A stretch of 11,717 bases of DNA from Lachnoclostridium sp. UBA739 (lineage in GTDB: Bacteria; Bacillota_A; Clostridia; Lachnospirales; Lachnospiraceae): NCBI GenBank assembly GCA_002297865.1, contig DBKX01000292.1, positions 1-11,717 on the forward strand. The letters are read 5' to 3'. Below the pieces are notes generated by a model. It did no database searches. It saw only the letters and a program-made list of their open reading frames with translations, and was not told where the DNA came from. The position numbers and the translations under genes were made by a program. Of the stretch, positions 1 to 6,858 are shown one piece after another; within the stretch, counting starts at the first letter, position 1, and each line of letters opens with the position of its first letter.

Positions 1-796
1 ATCCAACATTTACAATATCCTCTACACCTTTTCCCATCATATAACGTATAGAATCCGTCCATTGTACAGAATGATTAATTTGATCAAGTAACGTTTCTTT
101 CATATTTTTATACTTGTAAGGTCTTGCTGTTAAGTTGGCTATGACAGGCACGGTTGGCTGCTTAAGCTCTATATTTTTTATGTACTCTTCAAATTCTACT
201 CTTGCTTGATCCATATAACGTGAGTGAAAGCCTGCACTTACATTTAATATGACATATCTTGCACCAGCTTCTTCAAAATAATGCTGAATCTCATTTATTA
301 TATCTTTTGGTGCTGAGATTACTGTCTGTTGTGGAGTATTGTAATTAGCGACATCTACTTGTGTAAGATTATTCTTCTTTATTATTTCTTCTATATCTGA
401 ACAAGAGAGGCCAATAACTGCTGCCATTCCACTACTAGAGGATTTTCCCATTAATTCCCCTCTTTTTTTTACCAACTGAATACCTGTCTTCCAGTCAAAA
501 ACACCCGCTGCGTATAACGCATTATATTCTCCCAAACTATGGCCTGCGTAAAACTCTGGATTAACAGGATTCTTTTTCTGATATTCAAGATAAGTCAATG
601 CATTTACAATAAAAACTGCTGGCTGTGTATACTGTGTAAGATTTAATAAATTGTTCGGATCTGTTAAGCACAACTCTTCTACTGAGTAACCTAAAATTTC
701 ATCTGCTTCTTTTATTAAAATAGGATATTGTTCGAATAAACCACTACCCATACCTTTTTTTTGCGATCCTTGACCTGAAAATATATATCCTGACAT
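1..796 (-). CDS. Trans-acting malonyl-CoA acyltransferase (polyketide synthase AT), 3' end cut by window edge
   Basis: The enzyme loads malonyl units from malonyl-CoA onto acyl carrier protein domains in the cytoplasm. I translated this frame by hand; 265 codons are visible and the gene runs off the left edge. It starts MSGYIFSGQGSQ, and the GQGSQ motif is typical of FabD/AT proteins. GHSLGEY carries the nucleophile Ser87, and GFHSRYM carries the second catalytic residue, His191; an FHS motif at this place is the known marker of malonyl specificity. The stretches ADEILGYSVEELCL, TQYTQPA and VANYNTPQQTVIS resemble discrete trans-AT enzymes of the PksC/BaeC kind more than housekeeping FabD, which is from memory of the family. 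The ATG at 794-796 is preceded by AGAGGGGAG at good spacing. A polyketide cluster should continue beyond the left edge. A plain FabD remains possible. Confidence 0.88.
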   Translation of the reverse strand, partial: MSGYIFSGQGSQKKGMGSGLFEQYPILIKEADEILGYSVEELCLTDPNNLLNLTQYTQPAVFIVNALTYLEYQKKNPVNPEFYAGHSLGEYNALYAAGVFDWKTGIQLVKKRGELMGKSSSSGMAAVIGLSCSDIEEIIKKNNLTQVDVANYNTPQQTVISAPKDIINEIQHYFEEAGARYVILNVSAGFHSRYMDQARVEFEEYIKNIELKQPTVPVIANLTARPYKYKNMKETLLDQINHSVQWTDSIRYMMGKGVEDIVNVG

Positions 797-832
797 ATTT
801 TTCTCCCCTCTAAATTAGTACAATATGAATTT

Positions 833-861
833 ATTATAGAAAGAAGTCACATATAATGCAA
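833..861 (-). promoter_or_regulatory. Candidate sigma-A promoter of the acyltransferase gene
   Basis: On the minus strand a perfect -10 TATAAT (833-838) lies 17 bases downstream of TTGCAT (856-861), which matches only half of the -35 consensus. The -10 is about 37 bases upstream of the acyltransferase start codon. A second TATAAT at 866-871 has no recognisable -35. Predicted from sequence only. Confidence 0.5.
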
Positions 862-1218
862 CTAAATTATACTAGTTTACTATAAGGTGGGGGAAATTTT
901 CTACTAAAAAACCAAAAACAAAATGTACTGCATGGATGAAATTGTAGATAAAAAATTGCTTAGAAAAGCCATATAATCTTACATAAAGTTTTATAATTTG
1001 TACTTTGTTGATTTTTTCACGAACTGCTATTAGATATTTATTTAAGACAGTATGTAGATCTTGATTGGTTGGTTTTAAAAATTTTTTCATGAATCTTTTG
1101 AACATTATTGATATCAGAATTATTCATTTTTTGGTCAATTTTCAAAAAAACTCCAAAACTTTTTCATTAGAACTTTATCCTCATTATCTAACAAAAATTC
1201 TTACTGTCATTAATACAA

Positions 1219-1274
1219 TGTACGAACAGGGATGCCCATATGTTCCTAGAATTCTTTACGTGACATCCCTGTAC
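1219..1274. other. Candidate attachment-site end of the integrated element (imperfect inverted repeat)
   Basis: ACAGGGATG at 1226-1234 is mirrored by CATCCCTGT at 1264-1272, with 29 bases between and GTAC just outside both arms. It lies 20-70 bases beyond the stop codon of a large serine recombinase. Elements with such integrases commonly end there, and their att sites are imperfect inverted repeats of about 40-50 bp. No run of T follows on either strand, so a terminator is unlikely. The repeat axis falls on a base rather than between two, which is not ideal for a serine-integrase site with a two-base core. The other element end is outside the window, so the direct repeat cannot be checked. 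Confidence 0.4.
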
Positions 1275-1290
1275 CACCTATTAACCATAT

Positions 1291-3024
1291 CTATTTCTTT
1301 GACAGTAACACACAAGTCTCAAGGTGCTTCTCATTGGGTAGGGAATCCTCTGTATCTTCTTCATCATCGAAAAACAGCGTGTCTATAGCCTTTCCGTCTA
1401 TATTCAATGGTATTTTGAACTGTACGGATTTGACCCAGCGACCGTCCTTCTGCTTCTCTATATATATCTCGATTTTTTCAAGCAGCAGATTCATCAATGT
1501 CTTCTTATCAACATCAGACATATCATCAATGTGGTCTAACATTTCATCAATGATTCTCTTGTATACTTCTGTTGACAGATTCTCGCCCTCTGCATTTTCA
1601 ATCGCAAGGTCATTCTGATATAGCTGATTCTCCATTGTAGCTATCTGCTCATTCACTTCATTCACAGAACTTCTGTATGTCTTCATCAAATCATCATATA
1701 ATTCATCATCAATATCCAGCTCTGCAATACGTCTCAACAACTTTGATTTCTTTGAACTCAGCTTTTCACGTTCTTTTGTAAGACGTTCCTTTTCTTTCAA
1801 TAGCTCATTCAAAGAATCATCAGAACCCAGCTTCTTAAGAATCTGTTTTTTCATATCGTTTTCGCCACCGAAAACGTACTTGACCAACTGTATGACTTCA
1901 TTATTGATTTCATCCTGCCTGATATGCTTCTTATAGTCGCACAGATGCCCTGAGACCATCTTTCTGTTCTTGCAGATGTAATACCACATATCTGTATAGA
2001 ACTCCTCAGACCCCTTTTTCTTCTTTCGGTTCACAACACCATACATACTGGCACCGCACTTCGGACATTTGATAATTCCTGACAGAATATGTTCATACAT
2101 CAGACTATGTGTCTTTTCACGTTTAAAAGCGTTCTTCATTCTTTTTGTCTGTACACGCATGAATGTTTCTTCATCAATAATGGCTTCATGCTGACCATCG
2201 TATAGCTTATAACTGTCTTTATCCTGTTTAACCACATGGAACTCATTACGTGTACCTTCGATTTTCTCGGTCTTACGTCTGCCATAAGCAATCTTGCCAC
2301 AATACACAGGGTTATCAAGTACACCCTTGACAAATGCCGCACTAATCAATGATACAGACCCATTCTGACGAATATTCTTTGTATATCCGTTGTCGTTCAA
2401 CCATTTTGCAACACTGCTGATTTCCATACCTTGTAAATACAGTTTGTAAATCAGTCGTACAAGCTCCGCTTCCTCTTCGTTAATAACGAGAACTTTGGAC
2501 TTTTCACCCTCTTTGGCTACAAGTTTATATCCATAAGGTGCAAAACCGCCACTCCATTTGCCGTCACGTGCTTTTTGTCTTCTACCAGCCATCGTCTGTT
2601 CACTGATATTAGCCCTTTCAATCTCTGCCACTGATGCAAGCACACTGATTATGAGCTTACCAGCAGCACCAGCCGAATCAATACCATCCTCAACGCACAA
2701 CAGATTCACTCCATAATCTTCCATGAACTGTAAGCTGTTCAATGTATCAGCAGCATTACGACCAAATCTCGATAGCTTGAAGACAAGCACATAATCAACA
2801 TCGTCTTTACCAGACTTGATGTCACTCAGCATCTTCTTAAACTCAGGTCTTCCAGCAATATTCTTACCACTTTTACCTTCATCACTGTACTCACCGCAGA
2901 CTTGCATTTTTCTATGCTTTGCTTCGCTTCGTAGTCGCTCTTTCTGAGCTTCAAGGCTATATCCGTCAATCTGTAATTCCGTTGAAACACGTGTGTAGAT
3001 ATAACATTTTTGTTTCTTCGCCAT
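1291..3024 (-). CDS. Large serine recombinase (site-specific integrase of the element)
   Basis: It catalyses insertion and excision of the element by serine-mediated double-strand exchange between att sites. Numbered from MAKKQKC, the resolvase domain covers about residues 7-150, with YTRVST giving catalytic Ser14 and SRFGRN giving Arg86 and Arg89. The recombinase DNA-binding domain covers about 160-290 (GGFAPYGY, then VLDNPVYCGKIAYGR). A zinc ribbon follows with Cys320, Cys323, Cys351 and Cys362. A coiled coil covers about 405-475, as expected for synapsis control in TndX/phiC31-type enzymes. The product is 577 aa, normal for the family. I chose the ATG at 3022-3024, preceded by GGGTAGGAAA; a GTG at 3034-3036 would add four residues but has no better ribosome site. 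The gene has its own strong promoter and lies outermost in the element. The stop is TAG. The frame looks intact. Confidence 0.95.
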   Translation of the reverse strand: MAKKQKCYIYTRVSTELQIDGYSLEAQKERLRSEAKHRKMQVCGEYSDEGKSGKNIAGRPEFKKMLSDIKSGKDDVDYVLVFKLSRFGRNAADTLNSLQFMEDYGVNLLCVEDGIDSAGAAGKLIISVLASVAEIERANISEQTMAGRRQKARDGKWSGGFAPYGYKLVAKEGEKSKVLVINEEEAELVRLIYKLYLQGMEISSVAKWLNDNGYTKNIRQNGSVSLISAAFVKGVLDNPVYCGKIAYGRRKTEKIEGTRNEFHVVKQDKDSYKLYDGQHEAIIDEETFMRVQTKRMKNAFKREKTHSLMYEHILSGIIKCPKCGASMYGVVNRKKKKGSEEFYTDMWYYICKNRKMVSGHLCDYKKHIRQDEINNEVIQLVKYVFGGENDMKKQILKKLGSDDSLNELLKEKERLTKEREKLSSKKSKLLRRIAELDIDDELYDDLMKTYRSSVNEVNEQIATMENQLYQNDLAIENAEGENLSTEVYKRIIDEMLDHIDDMSDVDKKTLMNLLLEKIEIYIEKQKDGRWVKSVQFKIPLNIDGKAIDTLFFDDEEDTEDSLPNEKHLETCVLLSKK

Positions 3025-3068
3025 TTTCCTACCCACTTTTTCAAAATCTTTTTCTATGTCGTGCTTCT

Positions 3069-3097
3069 ATTATATATCATTGATACACTTCTTTCAA
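3069..3097 (-). promoter_or_regulatory. Sigma-A type promoter of the large serine recombinase
   Basis: On the minus strand TTGAAA (3092-3097) is followed after exactly 17 bases by a perfect TATAAT (3069-3074). The -10 is about 45 bases upstream of the ATG at 3024. Together with the terminator at 3143-3169 just upstream, this indicates that the integrase is transcribed independently of the mob operon. Predicted from sequence only. Confidence 0.7.
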
Positions 3098-3142
3098 CAT
3101 TTATCTACATGATTGAATGCGAAACCCTCTGTATTTTTGCAT

Positions 3143-3169
3143 AAAAAAAGCATCCTCATGTGAGGATGC
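3143..3169 (-). terminator. Rho-independent terminator after the small serine recombinase
   Basis: A perfect inverted repeat GCATCCTCA/TGAGGATGC (3150-3169, two-base centre) is followed on the minus strand by seven T residues (3143-3149). It would end transcripts from the gene at 3308-4009 before the integrase promoter. Confidence 0.8.
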
Positions 3170-3213
3170 AACTTGTCGTATCAGTACGCCAAGACAGAAC
3201 ATATTTCAATACT

Positions 3214-3231
3214 CATCCTCTTGCAAGGATG
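3214..3231. repeat. Second small hairpin sharing the ggatgcaac sequence with the terminator
   Basis: CATCCT and AGGATG flank a six-base centre. The right arm and following bases (GGATGCAAC) repeat the sequence found beside the terminator at 3163-3172. No T run follows, so termination here is doubtful. The two hairpins lie about 60 bases apart and may be a partial duplication or a paired protein-binding site. The rest of 3170-3307 shows nothing I can name. Confidence 0.35.
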
Positions 3232-3307
3232 CAACAGCAATAGGTCCTTCATAAATCAAGCTTTTTTACTAAAACTTCGTGAACAGCTCTATTTATTATT
3301 TCCTATC

Positions 3308-4009
3308 CTACGTGCATATTTTACCACCTACACGTGCATTTTTCAATTCTTTCTTATACTTATAATAAGTATTCTTATCAATTTCTAGCAGCTTAATCAA
3401 ATCCTTATCACTCAAATCACCGCCAAACACTTTGCTATATTTCAAAATCTTCTTTTTACTTTCATCAGATTTCTTTGTAACCACAACAGTACCTTTCGCA
3501 CGTCCCAGCTGTTTTCCATTCAACTTTGCTGTCTGTAAACCTTGCTTTGTGCGCTCTGATAAATCATCACGCTCTTTCTGTGCCTGTTCAAATGCAAGCT
3601 CTACCTGCTTTTCAGCCAGTTTCATCAGATACTGATTCACACCTGTCAAAATCAAATCTACATCCGTATTGGTCATCGGAACCAATGCGTCCCTTGTAGC
3701 TTTATACACATCTGTATTGATATATGGTTCATTGATAAATACAAGATTTACACCATCATCAAACAGTTTCTTGTATAACTCAAATCCTTCTGCTGCATTT
3801 CTACTCATACGAGATACAGAATCAAATACAATCGTATCACCACTCTGTACTTTGTTCAGCAACTTCTGAAACTCGTGTCTACCAGTCGTTTTTGTACCTG
3901 TAAAAACCTCTTTGTAAATTTTCGCAGATGCATCCACCGCCAAGATATTACGAATCTGTCTGTCAATGTTCTGTTTATCTGTCGATACTCTCACATATCC
4001 ATAAATCAC
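3308..4009 (-). CDS. Small serine recombinase of the resolvase/invertase family
   Basis: This protein probably carries out local resolution or inversion of DNA, or a regulatory recombination step in the element. It has 233 residues, somewhat more than typical resolvases of 180-200. The N-terminus MIYGYVRVSTDKQ places the catalytic serine at Ser9. SRMSR at 66-70 supplies Arg67 and Arg70. A long helix covers about 130-165, and the C-terminus (about 185-225, LSDKDLIKLLEIDKNTYYKY) looks like a helix-turn-helix. The segment at about 100-130 (TDVYKATRDALVPMTNTDVD) is longer than in gamma-delta-type resolvases. The start is GTG at 4007-4009, with AGGTGA six bases upstream. The stop is TAG, and the gene ends in a terminator at 3143-3169. 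Its DNA target is unknown; the hairpins at 3150-3231 are one possibility. Confidence 0.9.
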   Translation of the reverse strand: MIYGYVRVSTDKQNIDRQIRNILAVDASAKIYKEVFTGTKTTGRHEFQKLLNKVQSGDTIVFDSVSRMSRNAAEGFELYKKLFDDGVNLVFINEPYINTDVYKATRDALVPMTNTDVDLILTGVNQYLMKLAEKQVELAFEQAQKERDDLSERTKQGLQTAKLNGKQLGRAKGTVVVTKKSDESKKKILKYSKVFGGDLSDKDLIKLLEIDKNTYYKYKKELKNARVGGKICT

Positions 4010-4148
4010 TGTGTATCACCTCTTTTTATATCCTAATATAAACATCCGTCTATATTCATATATATTATGCTATCAGATTTTATGTTTCATTTCAAGACAA
4101 AAAAGTATGATTTAGATGTATCGTATAAATTCATATAAAATAGGCTGT
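4010..4148 (-). promoter_or_regulatory. A+T-rich leader and weak promoter candidate of the small recombinase
   Basis: After the terminator at 4149-4176 the small recombinase needs its own promoter. The minus strand has TTGAAA followed 17 bases later by TAGCAT, a poor -10, and several TATATAT runs near 4055-4070. I cannot pick a single promoter with confidence. Confidence 0.25.
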
Positions 4149-4176
4149 AAAAAAGACACCTGATTTCTCAGATGCC
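4149..4176 (-). terminator. Rho-independent terminator of the mob operon, GAAA tetraloop
   Basis: In minus-strand RNA a nine-pair stem (4168-4176 with 4155-4163, including two G-U pairs) closes a GAAA tetraloop and is followed by six U residues (4149-4154). It lies about 25 bases after the stop of the membrane protein. The plus strand also has a T run on its side, but with two mismatches in the stem, so it is best as a minus-strand terminator. Confidence 0.82.
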
Positions 4177-4200
4177 TTTTTTCTTATGTATTATGTTTCA

Positions 4201-4680
4201 TTATCTCAAAAACATAATCATATTTGATACACCGGAACCGCCCCAAGACTTTACAGCATCGTTTGAAAAATCTAACATGCTATTTATAGCATGACCATAA
4301 AGACCAATTCCTACAAAAACCATTACAATAGAGAACACAATCAGTGCAATCGTAATGCCCAAAGCTACCCATGACAGAATAAATCCGATTTTTCTCATAC
4401 CATTATCTTTATAGCCATGTGTAACAGCCATATGTGACATAACAATACCGAGAATAGAACAAAAAATGCTGACCCATCCAAAGATAAATAAAAATACAAT
4501 CGCAGCAATACCACATCCTAATGTCACATACGTAAATGTCTGTCCACTTTCATCCTGTACTGGATGCTGCTGCACATTCATCTGAACAGATGTCTGTGGT
4601 GCAATTTCTTTATTCTTTGCTTCCGCTTCTGCTCTGAGCTTTGCTTTTTCTCTAAATCTTGCTCTTTCTTCATCAGTCAT
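4201..4680 (-). CDS. DUF4190-like small membrane protein
   Basis: A membrane protein of 159 residues with no known activity. The first 45 residues are charged and helical (MTDEERARFREKAKLRAEAEAK) and presumably cytoplasmic. Hydrophobic segments lie at about 51-85 and 98-128. The pattern GCGIAAIVFLFIFG-SIFCSILGIVMSHMAV-GMRKIGFILSWVALGI is the two-helix layout of DUF4190 proteins, in which a short loop rich in G/K separates two helical regions. There is no signal peptide. The ATG at 4678-4680 is preceded by AAAGGAG at good spacing. The gene follows the relaxase after 71 bases and ends in a strong terminator, so it is probably the last gene of the mob operon. A role in transfer, entry exclusion or membrane anchoring is only a guess from position. 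Confidence 0.8.
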   Translation of the reverse strand: MTDEERARFREKAKLRAEAEAKNKEIAPQTSVQMNVQQHPVQDESGQTFTYVTLGCGIAAIVFLFIFGWVSIFCSILGIVMSHMAVTHGYKDNGMRKIGFILSWVALGITIALIVFSIVMVFVGIGLYGHAINSMLDFSNDAVKSWGGSGVSNMIMFLR

Positions 4681-4751
4681 AACAAGTTTCTCCTTTCGTC
4701 AGATTTAATTATTTTATGTAAAAATAATTAGCATCACACTCACCCCTTTCT

Positions 4752-6029
4752 TTATTTTTCTCTATCATAACTATTACCACTCGGAATATAACTACCACCG
4801 TTCGGCAATGGTCTACTATGCGAATTATTAGCACTCTTGTTACCAAAAATTCTACCCGGCAACGTGCTTTCAGCACGAATCTTATCCAGTCGAATCTGTT
4901 CCAGTCGTCTTCGATTTTCTTCATTCATTTTTCTGACTGTCTCAGCATCTGGTTGTACTTCTTCCACAACCTGCTCCGCTGGTGCTGTCACCGTCTGCTC
5001 TGTAACAGGTTCTTCCTGTACAACATCTTTCTCAGGAACATTTTCTTCCTCTGGAATCTCCTGTTCCTTCTCTTTTACAGAATCCAATTCTTCAATAACA
5101 ACTTCTTCATCTTCTGTTTCTTCTTCCGGCGGTTGCATCAAATATTCATCGTATTCATCCACCAATGTCTTATAATCAAGACCTTCACCAAATTTATAAA
5201 TGTCACCATTTTCATTCGTATAAAACTCATATCCCTGCGATTTCAAATACTCCTTGAATCGCAACTGTTTCTTCCATTTTTTCTTTGGCTTCGCTTCTGG
5301 TTCTTCTTCATATTTCTGCTGAACAACAACACTTTGCACCTGCTGTGCAGCAGCTTTCAGCTTCGCTGATTCTTTCAAATCAAAATACTCTTGCACGCCG
5401 TCAACATCATAAAGATGTCCCATGTTATACGAACGTACCTTTGTATGTTTTGGTGCCTTTTCACCATCAGGCACATTCGATAAATCCTGCAAGTCATACA
5501 CATAAAAATCCGTATGCTTTGCAGTTTTTCTTTTCGATTGTTTATGTTCTACACCGACACCATTACTCTGTAATTTTTCAAAAAATTCATCAGCAGATTC
5601 ACATTCCTTCAATGATTTTTTAATGCGGTCACGCAAATCATCTTTCCAAGAATATTCACCTTTTTCTCTCAAAGACTTCTCAGATTGTGTCAGCTTTTCA
5701 GGATTCTTTACACCAGTGTCTCGCACAGTGTACTTCTCTGTAATTTTATCAGTCCACTTCTTAACCATTGGATGATAATACTGTTCTTTATCACACGCTC
5801 TGTAATCTTCCATCGACACATTGTTCACTGCAATATGATTATGAACATATCCTTCTTTTCCATCAATCTGCGTGAACACTGCCACCTGTCTTCCCGGATA
5901 ATGTTGCTGTGCAAACTCCACTCCGAGCTGATTTGCCATCTGTAAATCGTTCGGGTCATCAGGATTAAATTCCTTTTTTGAAAACGACTGAATCACATGA
6001 ATCATCTGATTCTTGTGACCGCTTTTCAT
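4752..6029 (-). CDS. MOBP-type relaxase, main part downstream of an in-frame TGA
   Basis: Relaxases nick oriT and pilot the DNA strand into the recipient. This frame of 425 residues begins MKSGHKNQMIHVIQSFS, which is the middle of the relaxase fold rather than its start: the MIHVIQSF strand normally follows about 60-70 residues of N-terminal sequence. HNHIAVNN at residues 63-70 is motif III with the metal-binding histidines. A second helical domain covers about 100-240. The C-terminal part (about 295-385) is a highly acidic, Glu-rich tail, followed by a basic segment (NRRRLEQIRLDKIRAE). The missing N-terminus lies directly upstream in the same frame (6036-6203), separated by one TGA. Translation of this part would need readthrough or reinitiation at the ATG at 6027-6029, six bases after the TGA; no proper ribosome site precedes that ATG. 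Alone it lacks the candidate catalytic tyrosine. Confidence 0.88.
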   Translation of the reverse strand: MKSGHKNQMIHVIQSFSKKEFNPDDPNDLQMANQLGVEFAQQHYPGRQVAVFTQIDGKEGYVHNHIAVNNVSMEDYRACDKEQYYHPMVKKWTDKITEKYTVRDTGVKNPEKLTQSEKSLREKGEYSWKDDLRDRIKKSLKECESADEFFEKLQSNGVGVEHKQSKRKTAKHTDFYVYDLQDLSNVPDGEKAPKHTKVRSYNMGHLYDVDGVQEYFDLKESAKLKAAAQQVQSVVVQQKYEEEPEAKPKKKWKKQLRFKEYLKSQGYEFYTNENGDIYKFGEGLDYKTLVDEYDEYLMQPPEEETEDEEVVIEELDSVKEKEQEIPEEENVPEKDVVQEEPVTEQTVTAPAEQVVEEVQPDAETVRKMNEENRRRLEQIRLDKIRAESTLPGRIFGNKSANNSHSRPLPNGGSYIPSGNSYDREK

Positions 6030-6035
6030 CTTATC

Positions 6036-6203
6036 TCAATACTGTTGCATCTGCGTTACAACATCTACACCCGGTACCAAATTCACATAGCCAATCACTT
6101 CATTTCTTCGTTCCTTGCCGTTGTGACCTTTCGCATCTTTTCCAATCGCATACTTCAAGAGTGCCTTACCTGATTTTCTCAAAAAAACTTTTGAATAAGC
6201 CAT
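6036..6203 (-). pseudogene. N-terminal 55 codons of the relaxase, ended by an in-frame TGA
   Basis: Reading the minus strand from the ATG at 6201-6203 gives MAYSKVFLRKSGKALLKYAI and continues to QMQQY, followed by TGA at 6036-6038 and then Asp, Lys and the Met of the downstream relaxase in the same frame. A strong ribosome site (AAAGGAG) precedes the ATG, 22 bases after the MobC-like stop. The piece matches the usual relaxase N-terminus: Tyr18 in KALLKYAIG is the best candidate for the DNA-attacking tyrosine (motif I), and GYVNLVPG matches the conserved strand before the MQ helix. Together the two pieces would make a 483-residue relaxase. A change from TGG or CGA to TGA is the simplest explanation. 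A sequencing error cannot be excluded. Confidence 0.8.
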
Positions 6204-6225
6204 TTGTATCGTCACTCCTTTCGTA

Positions 6226-6858
6226 TTACATTCTCAATGTTTTCCACAACTCACGTCCCACTTTATCAGCCGTTTTTTCAAATCTTTCTGTAAGATTTTT
6301 CAACTCTGCCTTGCTGAGCTGTGGCACGTTTTTCTGCTGCGTCTGAATCATTACTTCCAGACTGCTGTATTTCTTTTTCAATTCTACTTTTACATCATCT
6401 GGTAAATCTTTTTCGGCTAATTGTTCCAGAACTTCTCTCTGCTTTGCTTCCATCCGCTTCACTTTCAGTTCCTGATTGTAATTACAACCAATCCTGTTCA
6501 GTTCCACTTTGATTGCATGAAGCTCTGTTCCAATTTCGCCCATCAGTTTCTCCACGTTCTTTCCCGTCTGTGTATCTACATACACCATATTGTTGAAATG
6601 TTTTTCCAGTGAATCATCTACTGCAAGTCTTACGACTTCGGCAAAACTACATCCGTATTCTTTTGCCATATCGCAGATGATTTTATGCACATTTTCACCA
6701 AATCTGACTGTACCGGGAATCAAACGTTCCGTAGCTTCTTCACCATCTTCAAGCTCTTTCAAATCATTCAAATACTCATCTTCATATTCAGCTTTTGCAT
6801 TTGCCTGTTTCTCTCTTGCTTGTACGATGGTGTCATATATGCGGTTGTTTGGTTCCAT
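6226..6858 (-). CDS. MobC-like relaxosome accessory protein with ribbon-helix-helix region
   Basis: It likely binds oriT DNA and helps the relaxase open the nick region. It has 210 residues from MEPNNRIYD. Residues 48-80 (PGTVRFGENVHKIICDMAKEYGCSFAEVVRLAV) have the strand-helix-helix pattern of ribbon-helix-helix DNA-binding proteins. Residues 112-132 (ELHAIKVELNRIGCNYNQELK) match the MobC core, where relatives have a similar LNxIGxNxNQ. The remainder is helical and charged. I chose the ATG at 6856-6858 because AAAGGAG lies ten bases upstream; the frame is open for 38 more codons, but that extension runs through the palindromic oriT-like DNA and has no ribosome site. It is followed by the relaxase after 22 bases, so the two are co-transcribed. 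Confidence 0.85.
   Translation of the reverse strand: MEPNNRIYDTIVQAREKQANAKAEYEDEYLNDLKELEDGEEATERLIPGTVRFGENVHKIICDMAKEYGCSFAEVVRLAVDDSLEKHFNNMVYVDTQTGKNVEKLMGEIGTELHAIKVELNRIGCNYNQELKVKRMEAKQREVLEQLAEKDLPDDVKVELKKKYSSLEVMIQTQQKNVPQLSKAELKNLTERFEKTADKVGRELWKTLRM

Larger units (their letters stand above)
797..1290. other. Gene-poor stretch between the acyltransferase and the recombinase
   Basis: This 494-base stretch is very A+T-rich and holds the acyltransferase promoter near 833-861 and a possible element end near 1219-1274. A minus-strand frame at 872-1105 could encode 77 residues, but no ribosome site precedes it and its composition (long F/Y/I/V runs) is unconvincing. Another short minus frame starting at 1130 (MNNSDINN...) runs 29 codons and would join the first frame after a shift near 1070. 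These may be remnants of a decayed gene. I see no tRNA or rRNA here. Confidence 0.5.

Noticed and set aside
1226..1272. Inverted repeat read as a terminator of the integrase gene
   Set aside because: The loop of 29 bases is long and no T run follows on the minus strand.
1065..1388. Plus-strand frame of 107 codons near the element border
   Set aside because: It overlaps the recombinase 3' end, crosses the inverted repeat, has no ribosome site and has no recognisable domain.
4818..5369. Long plus-strand frame (183 codons) inside the relaxase region
   Set aside because: It is the antisense of the relaxase C-terminus. Its F/L/I-rich composition is the mirror of the Glu/Lys-rich real protein.
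6036..6038. TGA read as tryptophan through a mycoplasma-type code
   Set aside because: Tryptophan in the relaxase, Res and other genes is TGG, and other frames contain no internal TGA as a reassigned code would give.
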